Source: Candidatus Gemmiger excrementigallinarum
GTDB lineage: Bacteria > Bacillota > Clostridia > Oscillospirales > Ruminococcaceae
Length of the DNA: 64,000 bases
Reading direction: 5' to 3'
Assembly: GCA_019116445.1 (NCBI GenBank)
Contig: DXBP01000052.1
Coordinates: 1 to 64,000, forward strand
A program made the translations under genes and the position numbers. The notes under the pieces are model-generated. The model saw only the letters and a program-made list of their open reading frames with translations, did no database searches and was not told where the DNA came from. Position 1 is the stretch's first letter; the number at the start of each line of letters is the position of its first letter. Positions 8,944 to 17,132 of the stretch are shown one piece after another.

Positions 8944-10301
8944 ACCGCCTTTCCATTACCCTGCGGGTCACGCTGCTGTATACCCTGTTCATGGTGCTGC
9001 TGACAGGGCTTTCCCTGGGATTTTTGTTCCATGCGGGGGCGCAGTCAAGGCGGCAGACCACCCTGGACCGGATGCAGACCATGGCCGAAGCCAGCCGCAA
9101 AGAACTGGAATCCAAGGACGGCGAACTGGAAATTGACCGTGATCTGGAAGCCTTTGACGATGGGGTCTATCTTTCGCTGTACGATACGGCAGGGGTGCCG
9201 CTCTACGGCTTTGTGCCCCGGGAATTCGACAACTCGGTGATTTTTGACGACGGAAGTCTGCGCACGGTGGAAAGCGGCGGCCACAGCTGGTATCTGTACG
9301 ATGAACAGATCACGGTGGAGGATTACGGCCCGGTGTGGGTGCGCAGCATTGCCGCGGCCGATGCCTTCAACTCCACCCTGGGTACTCTGGGAAAAACGGC
9401 GCTGCTGGTGCTGCCGGTGTTTGTGGTGCTGGCGGCGGTGTGCGGGTATCTGCTTACCCGGCGGGCCTTTGCGCCGGTGCGGCAGATCACCCAGACCGCC
9501 CGGGAGATCGGCGAAGGAGGCGACCTTTCCCGCCGCATCGGGCTGACCGGCCGCAAGGACGAGATCCATACCCTGGCCGCTGAGTTCGATGCCATGTTTG
9601 CCCGGCTGGAGCAGGCTTTCGACCGGGAAAAACAGTTTACCGACGATGCCTCCCATGAACTGCGCACCCCCACGGCGGTGATTTTGTCCCAGAGTGAGTA
9701 CGCCCTGGAAAACACCCAGCCCCAGGGGGAAACCCGCGCGGCGCTGGAGAGTATTCACACCCAGGCGGCGCGGATGGCGGCGCTGCTGTCCCAGCTGCTC
9801 ATGCTGGCCCGGGCCGATAAAGGCCGCCAGGTGGTGCAGCGGGAGCCGGTGGATCTGAGTGAACTGGTGGAGATGGTGGCCGAAACCGAAGCCGAGCAGG
9901 CGGAGGCGCGGAACATTACGGTGCAAACGGAGCTGGAACCCGGCGTGATGGTGCAGGGGGACGAAACGCTGCTCATGCGGCTGCTCATCAATCTCACCGA
10001 GAATGCCATCCGCTACGGCCGCCCCGGCGGGCAGGTGAAATTGACGCTGCGCCGGCAGGATGGCCAAGCCGTGGGCACCGTGGAGGATGACGGCATCGGC
10101 ATTGCGCCGGAAGATCTGGATAAGATCTGGCAGCGGTTCTGGCAGGCGGACCCCGCCCGCAGCGGCGGGGCCGGGCTGGGACTTTCCATGGTGCGCTGGA
10201 TCACCCAGGCTCACGGCGGCCGGGTGACGGTGCAAAGCGAACCCGGCAAGGGCAGCATCTTCACCTTTTTCCTCCCTTGCGAAAAAAATGAGAACGTTTA
10301 A
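8940..10301 (+). CDS. HAMP-domain sensor histidine kinase
   Basis: DASHELRTPTAVILSQSEYAL H-box, NLTENAIRYG N-box, GAGLGLSMVRWI G-box; overlaps the regulator stop. Confidence 0.95.
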   Translation: MNRLSITLRVTLLYTLFMVLLTGLSLGFLFHAGAQSRRQTTLDRMQTMAEASRKELESKDGELEIDRDLEAFDDGVYLSLYDTAGVPLYGFVPREFDNSVIFDDGSLRTVESGGHSWYLYDEQITVEDYGPVWVRSIAAADAFNSTLGTLGKTALLVLPVFVVLAAVCGYLLTRRAFAPVRQITQTAREIGEGGDLSRRIGLTGRKDEIHTLAAEFDAMFARLEQAFDREKQFTDDASHELRTPTAVILSQSEYALENTQPQGETRAALESIHTQAARMAALLSQLLMLARADKGRQVVQREPVDLSELVEMVAETEAEQAEARNITVQTELEPGVMVQGDETLLMRLLINLTENAIRYGRPGGQVKLTLRRQDGQAVGTVEDDGIGIAPEDLDKIWQRFWQADPARSGGAGLGLSMVRWITQAHGGRVTVQSEPGKGSIFTFFLPCEKNENV

Positions 10302-10329
10302 TGTGGCTTTAATCTGACGGCGGTATACT
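10297..10329 (+). promoter_or_regulatory. Response-regulator-type direct repeat plus -10 before the PepSY gene
   Basis: TTTAAT-N5-TTTAAT-N10-TATACT. Confidence 0.75.
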
Positions 10330-10372
10330 AAAGGCACAACAAGAGAACACACCGGATAAGGAGGAAATACAA

Positions 10373-11059
10373 ATGAAAAAATCCACTGTCACGCTCGTCG
10401 CCACCGCTGCCCTGGCCGCCTTGCTGCTTACCGGCTGCGCCGAAGCCGCCGGCTTCAACGGGCTGCGTCAGCAGGCTACCCCCGCCGCCAGCGAAACCAC
10501 CACCCCCGAAGATGCCGTGGATGTGGCGCCCCAGGCCACAGCCCAGGCGCCGGTAGCCGCCCCGGCCGGCGAAACCACAGCGGGCATCGCGGGCAGCGCC
10601 GACCCCAACAGCGGCTATATCACCGAGGAGGCCGCCAAGGCCGCGGCGCTGGACCATGCCGGCCTGGCAGAAGCGGACCTGCAGGCGGTGCGGGTCAAGC
10701 TGGACTACGATGACGGCCGTGCGATCTACGATGTGGAGTTTGTACAGAACGCCGCCGAGTACGACTACGAGATCGATGCCACCACCGGGGAAATTGTTTC
10801 CTACGACTACGACGCTGAAAACTATAACGGCACCCAGGCGACCACCGGCAGCCCCGTCACGGCGGAGGAAGCCAAGCAGATCGCCCTGAACCACGCCGGT
10901 GTGGCTGAAAGCGATACCCGGGCCATGGAACTGGAAACCGACCGGGACAATGGCCGTACGGTGTATGAATTCTCCTGGAAGGTGGGCTTCACCGAGTATG
11001 ACTACGAGATCGACGCCGATACCGGCGAAATCCTCAGCTACTCCCAGGAACAGGACTGA
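10373..11059 (+). CDS. PepSY-domain lipoprotein
   Basis: Lipobox LLLTGC; two repeats AAALDHAGLAEADLQAVRVKLDYDDGRAIYDVEF / IALNHAGVAESDTRAMELETDRDNGRTVYEFSW. Confidence 0.9.
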   Translation: MKKSTVTLVATAALAALLLTGCAEAAGFNGLRQQATPAASETTTPEDAVDVAPQATAQAPVAAPAGETTAGIAGSADPNSGYITEEAAKAAALDHAGLAEADLQAVRVKLDYDDGRAIYDVEFVQNAAEYDYEIDATTGEIVSYDYDAENYNGTQATTGSPVTAEEAKQIALNHAGVAESDTRAMELETDRDNGRTVYEFSWKVGFTEYDYEIDADTGEILSYSQEQD

Positions 11060-11103
11060 ACCGCCGCACAGGGGCGCCCGCCAAGGGCGCCCTTTTTCTT
11101 TGG

Positions 11104-11132
11104 TTGACAGGGCCGGGGCGGGCGGATAAGAT
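11104..11132 (+). promoter_or_regulatory. SigA-type promoter upstream of decayed sigma/anti-sigma locus
   Basis: TTGACA-17-TAAGAT. Confidence 0.6.
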
Positions 11133-11231
11133 AAAACCAGAAAAATTTGCAAGGCGGTGAATGGATTCGGCCCGCTGGTTCGTATTCCGGGTAAAAGGCA
11201 AACAAACCCTGACTGTACCAAGGAGGAACCG

Positions 11232-11330
11232 ATGATGAAACGAACCGCTGTGATGATCGCCGCCGCCACCCTTGCCTGCGCGGTGGGGGCTACCGGGGTC
11301 TGGGCCGCCGGGCCTGGATCATCCGGGTGA
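11232..11330 (+). pseudogene. Orphan signal-peptide-encoding stub
   Basis: MMKRTAVMIAAATLACAVGATGVWAAGPGSSG* runs straight into an internal segment of a sigma factor gene. Confidence 0.6.
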
Positions 11331-11620
11331 CCATCAACGCCTGCAAGGATCTGCTGCGCAGCGTGTTCCGGCGGCGCACGGTGCCGCTGCACGAGGCAGC
11401 GGAACTGCCCGCCCCGCCAGAGGAACACCGGGCCGTGCTGCAGGCGGTGCAAAGCCTGCCCGCTGCCTACCGGGATGTGGTGTACCTGCACTATTACGAG
11501 GGCTATACCGCCCCCGAAATTGCACGGATTCTGGGCAAAAATGTGAATACCATCTACACACGGCTGACCCGCGCCCGCGGGCTGCTGCGGGAAGCGCTGG
11601 GAGGTGACGACGATGCATGA
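11327..11620 (+). pseudogene. ECF sigma-70 factor lacking its N-terminal half (region 4 retained)
   Basis: (AWIIR)VTINACKDLLRSVFRRR...LPAAYRDVVYLHYYEGYTAPEIARILGKNVNTIYTRLTRARGLLREAL; no region 2 upstream. Confidence 0.75.
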
Positions 11621-12048
11621 GGAACTGCGCGCTGCGTTTGACAGTGTCCACGCCGAACCGGAACTGAAAGCGGCGGCCCGCAAGGCGGTAGCCTGGCGGA
11701 CCCGGCAGCGGCAAAAAACGGCCCGGCCGCTGGGGCTGGCCCTGGCCACGGCGGCCTGTGCGGCGGTGGTGGTACTGGGGGGCCGGTGCGGGGGAGGTGG
11801 AGCAGGCCCACGAATGTGGGCTTTCCTACGGCAAGTACCGCGCCTACCGGGAACTGGCGGCGCTGGACCCCACCGTCACACCGGAAGCGGTGCAGGGCAT
11901 GACCATGCGGGAGATCCGCGACCGCATCGCGGCGCTGACGGGTGACGCGTCCACCCAGAGTGCAGCCGGGAACCCGGCGGACTGCGAAAATCCCACCCCG
12001 CAAAACGGAAACGGCCACCACGGGGGCGGCCATCACGGGACATCATAA
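11613..12048 (+). pseudogene. Anti-sigma factor, internally deleted/frameshifted
   Basis: Frame a MHEELRAAFDSVHAEPELK...ALATAACAAVVVLGG then frame b AGEVEQAHECGLSYGKYRAYRELAALDPTVTPEAVQGMTMREIRDRIAAL...HHGGGHH. Confidence 0.65.
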
Positions 12049-12051
12049 ACC

Positions 12052-12088
12052 AAAAAGGCGCCCACAGCCCAAGCTGTGAGCGCCTTTT
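12052..12088. terminator. Bidirectional terminator between convergent genes
   Basis: aaaaaggcgcccacagc-ccaa-gctgtgagcgcctttt. Confidence 0.75.
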
Positions 12089-12094
12089 GTTGGT

Positions 12095-13069
12095 TCAGTT
12101 GTCCCACACAAATTGGGGCTTGTCCCCCAGGGGGTAACAGTGCAGTTCGCTGCCGGCGGTGGTTTCTTCGGTCATCCGCACCCCGTGCAGGCAGCCGCTG
12201 TCGTAGGTCTTGTAGTAATACACCCCGTCCCGGGCATCGCAGCAGCAGGAGTAGGTGGTTTCGTCGCAGCGGCCCTCGGGGGTGATCACGCTGCCCCGCA
12301 CCATGGAAACAGCGTCCAGAATGTGGAAGAACTGGCTTACCTGACCGGCCCGCTCCTCCGGGAAAACGGCGTGCTGGTGCAAAAATGCCACCCGCACAAA
12401 CCGGGACATGGGCGAAACATCCCCCGGCAACCCCAGCCCGCCGAAGCCCTGGCCGTAGACCGTCAGGTCCAGAGCGGGGGCAAAGGTGTTTTCCGGCGTG
12501 CGGGGAGAAATGCCCCGGTAGTTGTTCAGGTTCATCACCTGGTAGGGGTAGGGCGGGTTGTTGGTCAGCACCCCGGCGGCGTCCTCGTAAAAATGCAGGC
12601 CGTCCGCCATAGGCTCCATGATAAAGCTGCCGTCCGGTCCCGCTACCTGCCAGTGCAGCGCCGCCAGGGGATATCCCGGCGCAAAGGGGATAGCTGCCAG
12701 CCGCACTTTTTGCAGCAGGGATTTGGCTTCGGCAGCGGTGGCGCAGCTGCCCAGCACCAGGGGAATCAGCTCATAGGGGGCCAGGTTCAGGGCGGCGGGG
12801 TCCGGCTCCTCAAAATAATGGGCGTTGCCGGGGAAGTACAACCCCGCCATATACAGCCCTTTTTCGTTGAGGGCCTCGGCGTACAGGGGCGTATTCTGGG
12901 CCACGCTGGCCATGCCGATCATGGCGTGGTGGTGGGTCAGCGGCTCGTGGTGGTGGAAGGTGAACGGGTGATCCCGGGGTGTGATGACCACCTGTTCCCC
13001 AAAATGATATTCCAGGTCCAGGTTGCGGCCATACAGCCCGCGGTTACAAAAAGAAATGCTGGTACACAT
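12095..13069 (-). CDS. bsh: Choloylglycine hydrolase / bile salt hydrolase-like (Ntn amide hydrolase)
   Basis: Starts MCTS (Cys2 nucleophile), YGRNLDLEY, LTNNPPYPYQVMNLNNYRGISPRTPEN, GLPGDVSPMSRFVRVAF, FHILDAVSMVRG. Confidence 0.9.
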   Translation of the reverse strand: MCTSISFCNRGLYGRNLDLEYHFGEQVVITPRDHPFTFHHHEPLTHHHAMIGMASVAQNTPLYAEALNEKGLYMAGLYFPGNAHYFEEPDPAALNLAPYELIPLVLGSCATAAEAKSLLQKVRLAAIPFAPGYPLAALHWQVAGPDGSFIMEPMADGLHFYEDAAGVLTNNPPYPYQVMNLNNYRGISPRTPENTFAPALDLTVYGQGFGGLGLPGDVSPMSRFVRVAFLHQHAVFPEERAGQVSQFFHILDAVSMVRGSVITPEGRCDETTYSCCCDARDGVYYYKTYDSGCLHGVRMTEETTAGSELHCYPLGDKPQFVWDN

Positions 13070-13158
13070 AGCGGTACCTCCTTGCCAAAAGGCTTTTCTT
13101 ACAGTATACCCCTTCCGGGGCGCCGGCACAATCCCGGCACAAAAATGTTACAGATGCC

Positions 13159-13208
13159 TTGACAAAAGGCGGGATGCTGCGTATACTATACATCAAGAAA
13201 TTTTGATG
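13159..13208 (+). promoter_or_regulatory. SigA promoter with ArsR-type operator
   Basis: TTGACA-17-TATACT then CATCAAGAAATTTTGATG palindrome (13191-13208). Confidence 0.85.
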
Positions 13209-13221
13209 TGAGGTGTGGCCC

Positions 13222-13533
13222 ATGGATGCTTACGAGCAGGACGCCAGAATCTTCAAAGCCCTGTGCGACCCCAAGCGGCTGGCCATTCTGGAACAGCTGC
13301 GCAGCGGGGAAAAATGTGCCTGCAAACTGCAGGAACCCCTGGCCCTGACTCAGTCGGGCCTTTCCTACCACATGAAGATCCTGTGCGAGTCCGGCTTGGT
13401 GCTGGCCCGGCAGGAGGGAAAATGGACCCACTACCGCCTGAGCGCCGACGGCCAGACCCGTGCGGTGCAGCGGCTGCTGGCCCTGACCACCCCGGTGGCC
13501 GAAGCCCCGGCCTGCGGCTGCTGCGGGAAATAA
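13222..13533 (+). CDS. arsR: ArsR family metalloregulator
   Basis: KALCDPKRLAILEQLRSGEKCACKLQEPLALTQSGLSYHMKILCESGLV. Confidence 0.92.
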   Translation: MDAYEQDARIFKALCDPKRLAILEQLRSGEKCACKLQEPLALTQSGLSYHMKILCESGLVLARQEGKWTHYRLSADGQTRAVQRLLALTTPVAEAPACGCCGK

Positions 13534-13570
13534 AACGCCGCTTTGCGCGGTGTTTTTTTGCAGACTAAAC

Positions 13571-13586
13571 ATCAAAAAATCTTGAT
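13571..13586 (+). promoter_or_regulatory. Second ArsR-type operator copy upstream of permease
   Basis: ATCAAAAAATCTTGAT matches 13192-13207 ATCAAGAAATTTTGAT. Confidence 0.75.
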
Positions 13587-13608
13587 TTGATAAAAGGGGG
13601 AGTTCCCG

Positions 13609-14610
13609 ATGAATCTTTGGTTGTTTTTCCAGAACCAGGTGCTGGGTATGCAGTGGCTCAACACCCTGGTGGGCAGCCTGCTCACGGCCCTGGGGGTAGA
13701 TACCGCCGGGCGGCTGGGCGGCAGCTTGCAGTTTTTCCTTTATGATACGGTAAAAATCAGCGTACTGTTGCTGGTGCTTATCTTCGGCATCTCCTGGGTG
13801 CAAAGTTATTTCCCGCCCCAGCGCAGCCGCCGCATCATGGGGCGGTTCCACGGCCTGGCCGCCAACACGGTGGCCGCGCTGCTGGGCACCGTCACACCCT
13901 TTTGTTCCTGTTCCTCCATTCCCATCTTTATCGGGTTTACCGGGGCGGGGCTGCCGTTGGGTGTGACCTTCTCCTTCCTGATCTCCTCTCCTATGGTGGA
14001 CCTGGGCAGTCTGGTGCTCCTCACCGGCGTCTTCGGCACCAAGGAGGCGGCGGTCTATGTGGTGCTGGGTCTGGTGGTGGCGGTGGCCGGCGGTACCCTC
14101 ATCGAAGCCCTGCACATGGAAAACCACCTGGAACCCCTGGCCCATGCGGGCACCGGCGTGGATCTGGAGGACCCCACTCTCACCACCGCTGACCGCCTGC
14201 AGTATGCCAAAGGGCAGGCACTGTCCACCTACCGCAAGGTGCTGCCCTACCTGCTGGTAGGCGTGGGCGTGGGGGCCGTTATCCATAACTGGATCCCCCA
14301 GACCTGGGTGGAAACGGTGCTGGGGTCCGGCAACCCCTTCGGCGTGCTGGCGGCGGTGCTGGTGGGCGTGCCCATGTACGCCGATATCTTCGGTACCATC
14401 CCGGTGGCCGAAGCCCTGCTGGCCAAGGGGGCCCAGCTGGGCACCGTGCTGGCCTTTATGATGGCGGTCACCACCTTGTCTTTGCCTTCGCTGATTCTGC
14501 TGCGCAAAGTGGTCAAACCCAAACTGCTGGGGCTGTTTATCGCCATCTGCGTGGTGGGCATCGTGCTGGTGGGCTACCTGTTCAATCTGCTGCAATTTGT
14601 TTTGTTATAA
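13609..14610 (+). CDS. Permease (COG0701 / YraQ-ArsP-like)
   Basis: Polytopic; TPFCSCSSIPIFIGFTGAGLPLGVTFSFLISSPMVD. Confidence 0.88.
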   Translation: MNLWLFFQNQVLGMQWLNTLVGSLLTALGVDTAGRLGGSLQFFLYDTVKISVLLLVLIFGISWVQSYFPPQRSRRIMGRFHGLAANTVAALLGTVTPFCSCSSIPIFIGFTGAGLPLGVTFSFLISSPMVDLGSLVLLTGVFGTKEAAVYVVLGLVVAVAGGTLIEALHMENHLEPLAHAGTGVDLEDPTLTTADRLQYAKGQALSTYRKVLPYLLVGVGVGAVIHNWIPQTWVETVLGSGNPFGVLAAVLVGVPMYADIFGTIPVAEALLAKGAQLGTVLAFMMAVTTLSLPSLILLRKVVKPKLLGLFIAICVVGIVLVGYLFNLLQFVLL

Positions 14611-14628
14611 AATAAGGAGGATAAACCT

Positions 14629-14925
14629 ATGAAACTGTTTGGCAAAAAAGAACCTGTGCAAAAAGAAACCGGCAACGAGGCCATCAAGGTACTGGGCGGC
14701 GGCTGCGCCAACTGCCATGCCCTGGAAGATGCAGCCAAAGCGGCCCTGGAAGAACTGGGCCTGCCCCAGGAAGTGGGCCATATCACGGACTTTGCCCAGA
14801 TCGCGGCCTGCGGCGTGATGCAGACCCCGGCCCTGATGGTGGACGGCCAGGTGGTATCCAGCGGCCGGGTGCTCACGAAAGAGGAAGCCAAAACCCTCAT
14901 CGAGAAAGCGCGGGCCCAGGCATGA
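14629..14925 (+). CDS. Small thioredoxin-family redox-active disulfide protein
   Basis: GGGCANCHALEDAAKAALEELG, CxxC; QTPALMVDGQVV. Confidence 0.88.
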   Translation: MKLFGKKEPVQKETGNEAIKVLGGGCANCHALEDAAKAALEELGLPQEVGHITDFAQIAACGVMQTPALMVDGQVVSSGRVLTKEEAKTLIEKARAQA

Positions 14926-15329
14926 GCGGCAAACCGAAAGTAGCCTTTATCTGCGTGCACAACTCCTGCCGAAGCCAGATCGCCGAAGCCCTGGGCCGCC
15001 TGCTGGCCGCCGATACCTTTGAGAGCTATTCTGCCGGGACCGAAACCAAACCCGCCATCAATCCCGACGCCGTGCGGCTGGTGAGAGCCCGGTACGGGGT
15101 GGATATGGCCGCCACTCAGCGCAGTAAGCTGCTCGGCGAACTGCCGCCGGTGGATGTGGTCATCACCATGGGGTGCAATGTGCAGTGCCCCATGCTTCCC
15201 TGTACCCGGCGGGAGGATTGGGGCCTGCCCGATCCCACGGGCCAGGATGACGCGGCCTTCAACGCGGTGATCGATGAAATTGAGCGCCGGGTGCGGCAGC
15301 TGCGGGGGGAACTGCGCGCCGCCGATTGA
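14922..15329 (+). CDS. arsC: Arsenate reductase, low-MW phosphatase type
   Basis: VAFICVHNSCRSQIAEALGR; MGCNVQCPMLPC; WGLPDPTGQDD. Confidence 0.93.
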   Translation: MSGKPKVAFICVHNSCRSQIAEALGRLLAADTFESYSAGTETKPAINPDAVRLVRARYGVDMAATQRSKLLGELPPVDVVITMGCNVQCPMLPCTRREDWGLPDPTGQDDAAFNAVIDEIERRVRQLRGELRAAD

Positions 15330-15354
15330 CGCTGCCCGCCTGCCGTGGTATACT
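15326..15354 (+). promoter_or_regulatory. SigA promoter for MFS transcript
   Basis: TTGACG-17-TATACT; -35 overlaps the arsC stop codon. Confidence 0.8.
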
Positions 15355-15389
15355 GGGGCTATCCTTAAGAACAAGGCAGGAAAACTGCA

Positions 15390-15407
15390 ATGTATCGTCC
15401 TATCTAA
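15390..15407 (+). CDS. Leader peptide uORF MYRPI*
   Basis: ATG TAT CGT CCT ATC TAA preceded by AGGA; its codons form the 5' arm pairing with the MFS RBS. Confidence 0.55.
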   Translation: MYRPI

Positions 15408-15493
15408 AAAATCCCTTACAGGCACCCCAGGTGCCGCACCCGGCGCCTGTTTGCCGTGCGTATCCGGGATTTTTGGGAAAGGACGATTTTTTT
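15394..15493 (+). promoter_or_regulatory. Attenuator-like leader: ATCGTCC/GGACGAT and AAAAATCCC/GGGATTTTT stems ending in T7
   Basis: 15394-15400 pairs 15481-15487; 15407-15415 pairs 15466-15474; T7 at 15487-15493; alternative hairpin GGCACC-CCA-GGTGCC 15421-15435. Confidence 0.7.
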
Positions 15494-15494
15494 C

Positions 15495-16640
15495 GTGAAG
15501 CGCAATATTTATCTCATGTATGCCATGACCTTTTTGCAGGGCATGGTGTTTTACGGGGCCATTGCCACCCTGTACCGCCAGTCCCAGGGGGTCACGATTT
15601 TTCAGATCACTCTCATCGAGAGCATCTCCTACGCGCTGACCATCGCCCTGGAAGTGCCCTGGGGCATGGTGGCGGACCGCATCGGGTACAAGCGCACCCT
15701 GGTGGTGTGCTGCTGGCTGTATTTTCTGTCCAAGATCATCTTCTGGCAGGCGTCGGATTTCGGCGGCTTTCTGGCCGAGCGGGTACTGCTCAGTGTGGTG
15801 ATCGCCGGGCTTTCCGGCGTGGACACCAGTGTGTTGTATCTCTGCGCCGGGCCGGAAAACAGCCAGCATGTGTTTGGCGTCTACAACAGCCTGGGCATGG
15901 CGGGGCTGCTCACTGCTTCGGCGGTATACACCCTTTTCATTGGGGAAAACTACCGCCTGGCGGGGCTGCTCACGGTGTTCAGCTACGGGGCGGCGGCGCT
16001 GCTCTCCCTGGCCCTTACCGAGGTACATCCCGCCCCCGAAAAAGCCGAGGCCCGGGAGCCCTTTGGGGCCACGCTGCGGGCCACCCTGGCCGCGCCGGGG
16101 CTGCTGGTGTTCCTGATTGCCGTGGGCCTGCTGACCGAAGTGCACCAGACCGTCACGGTCTTTCTCAACCAGTTGCAGTATGAGCGCTGCGGCATGGGCA
16201 GCACCGCCATCGGTGCGGTGTACATTGCCGCCACGCTGCTGGGGCTTTGCGGCGTCTGGTCCGCCGCGGTCACCCGCCGCACCGGGTCCCGCCGGGCCGC
16301 TGTACTGTTCTGCCTGGCGCCCGCCCTGGCCTGCGGTCTGCTGGCCTTCACCGACCGGGCCCTGCTTTCGGTAGGGGGCATCTGGTTGCTGCGGGTGTCG
16401 GACAGTCTGTTCCAGCCCTTCCAGGCGCAGCTGCAAAACCGCCAGGTGCAGACCACCAACCGGGCCACTGCCTTGAGCATCCACGCCATGATCCTGGATT
16501 GCGTGGCCATCGGCACCAATCTGGTTTTCGGCGCGCTGGCCCAGTGGGACCTGCGGCTGGCTTTCGGGTTCGGGGCGGCGGTCTGCCTGGCGGCCCTGGG
16601 GCTGCTGGCCTTCTGGCGGCGGCGCACCCATCTTGCATAA
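15495..16640 (+). CDS. MFS transporter
   Basis: GTG start directly after attenuator; LEVPWGMVADRIGYKRTLV MFS A-motif-like. Confidence 0.88.
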   Translation: MKRNIYLMYAMTFLQGMVFYGAIATLYRQSQGVTIFQITLIESISYALTIALEVPWGMVADRIGYKRTLVVCCWLYFLSKIIFWQASDFGGFLAERVLLSVVIAGLSGVDTSVLYLCAGPENSQHVFGVYNSLGMAGLLTASAVYTLFIGENYRLAGLLTVFSYGAAALLSLALTEVHPAPEKAEAREPFGATLRATLAAPGLLVFLIAVGLLTEVHQTVTVFLNQLQYERCGMGSTAIGAVYIAATLLGLCGVWSAAVTRRTGSRRAAVLFCLAPALACGLLAFTDRALLSVGGIWLLRVSDSLFQPFQAQLQNRQVQTTNRATALSIHAMILDCVAIGTNLVFGALAQWDLRLAFGFGAAVCLAALGLLAFWRRRTHLA

Positions 16641-16645
16641 GGTAC

Positions 16646-16675
16646 AAAAGCAGGGAGCAAAAGCCCCTGCTTTTT
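16646..16675 (+). terminator. Rho-independent terminator
   Basis: aaaagcaggg agcaaaag cccctgcttttt. Confidence 0.8.
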
Positions 16676-16676
16676 C

Positions 16677-16734
16677 TTGACAGAGCGGGTCTATTGTGAT
16701 AGACTAAAAATGAAAGAAGTCTATCATGATCGAC
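16677..16734 (+). promoter_or_regulatory. Promoter and two BlaI-type operators
   Basis: TTGACA-17-TAGACT; GTCTATTGTGATAGAC (perfect arms) and GTCTATCATGATCGAC, 30 bp apart. Confidence 0.8.
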
Positions 16735-16751
16735 TGAAAGGAGGGTTCCCG

Positions 16752-17129
16752 ATGTCTGTACAGGAACCGCTGCGCCTGGCGGAGGGCGAATATCGCTTTG
16801 CCTGCCTGGTGTGGGACCACGAACCGCTGCCCAGCGGCGATCTGGTAAAGCTGGCCGCCGATGCCCTGGGCTGGAAAAAGAGCACCACCTACACGGTGCT
16901 GAAAAAACTCTGTGAGCGGGGCGTGCTGCAAAACAGCGGCGGCACCGTGACCAGCCGGGTGGCCAAGCAGGCCGTCCAGTGTGCCGAGAGTGCCGCCGTG
17001 GTGGATAAGACCTTTGGCGGCAGTCTGCCCCGGTTTGTGGCGGCATTTTTGAGCGCCAAGCCCATCAGTGACGCCGAAGCTGCCGAGATCCGCGCCTTGC
17101 TGGACGCCGCCCACGACAAGGAGGTGTGA
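16752..17129 (+). CDS. BlaI/MecI/CopY family regulator
   Basis: ALGWKKSTTYTVLKKLCERGVLQNSGGTVTSRVAKQAVQ. Confidence 0.9.
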   Translation: MSVQEPLRLAEGEYRFACLVWDHEPLPSGDLVKLAADALGWKKSTTYTVLKKLCERGVLQNSGGTVTSRVAKQAVQCAESAAVVDKTFGGSLPRFVAAFLSAKPISDAEAAEIRALLDAAHDKEV

Positions 17130-17132
17130 CCC

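Noticed and set aside
14574-16631. 685-aa minus-strand ORF
   Set aside because: Antisense of the thioredoxin, arsC and MFS genes, whose domain motifs are clear on the plus strand.
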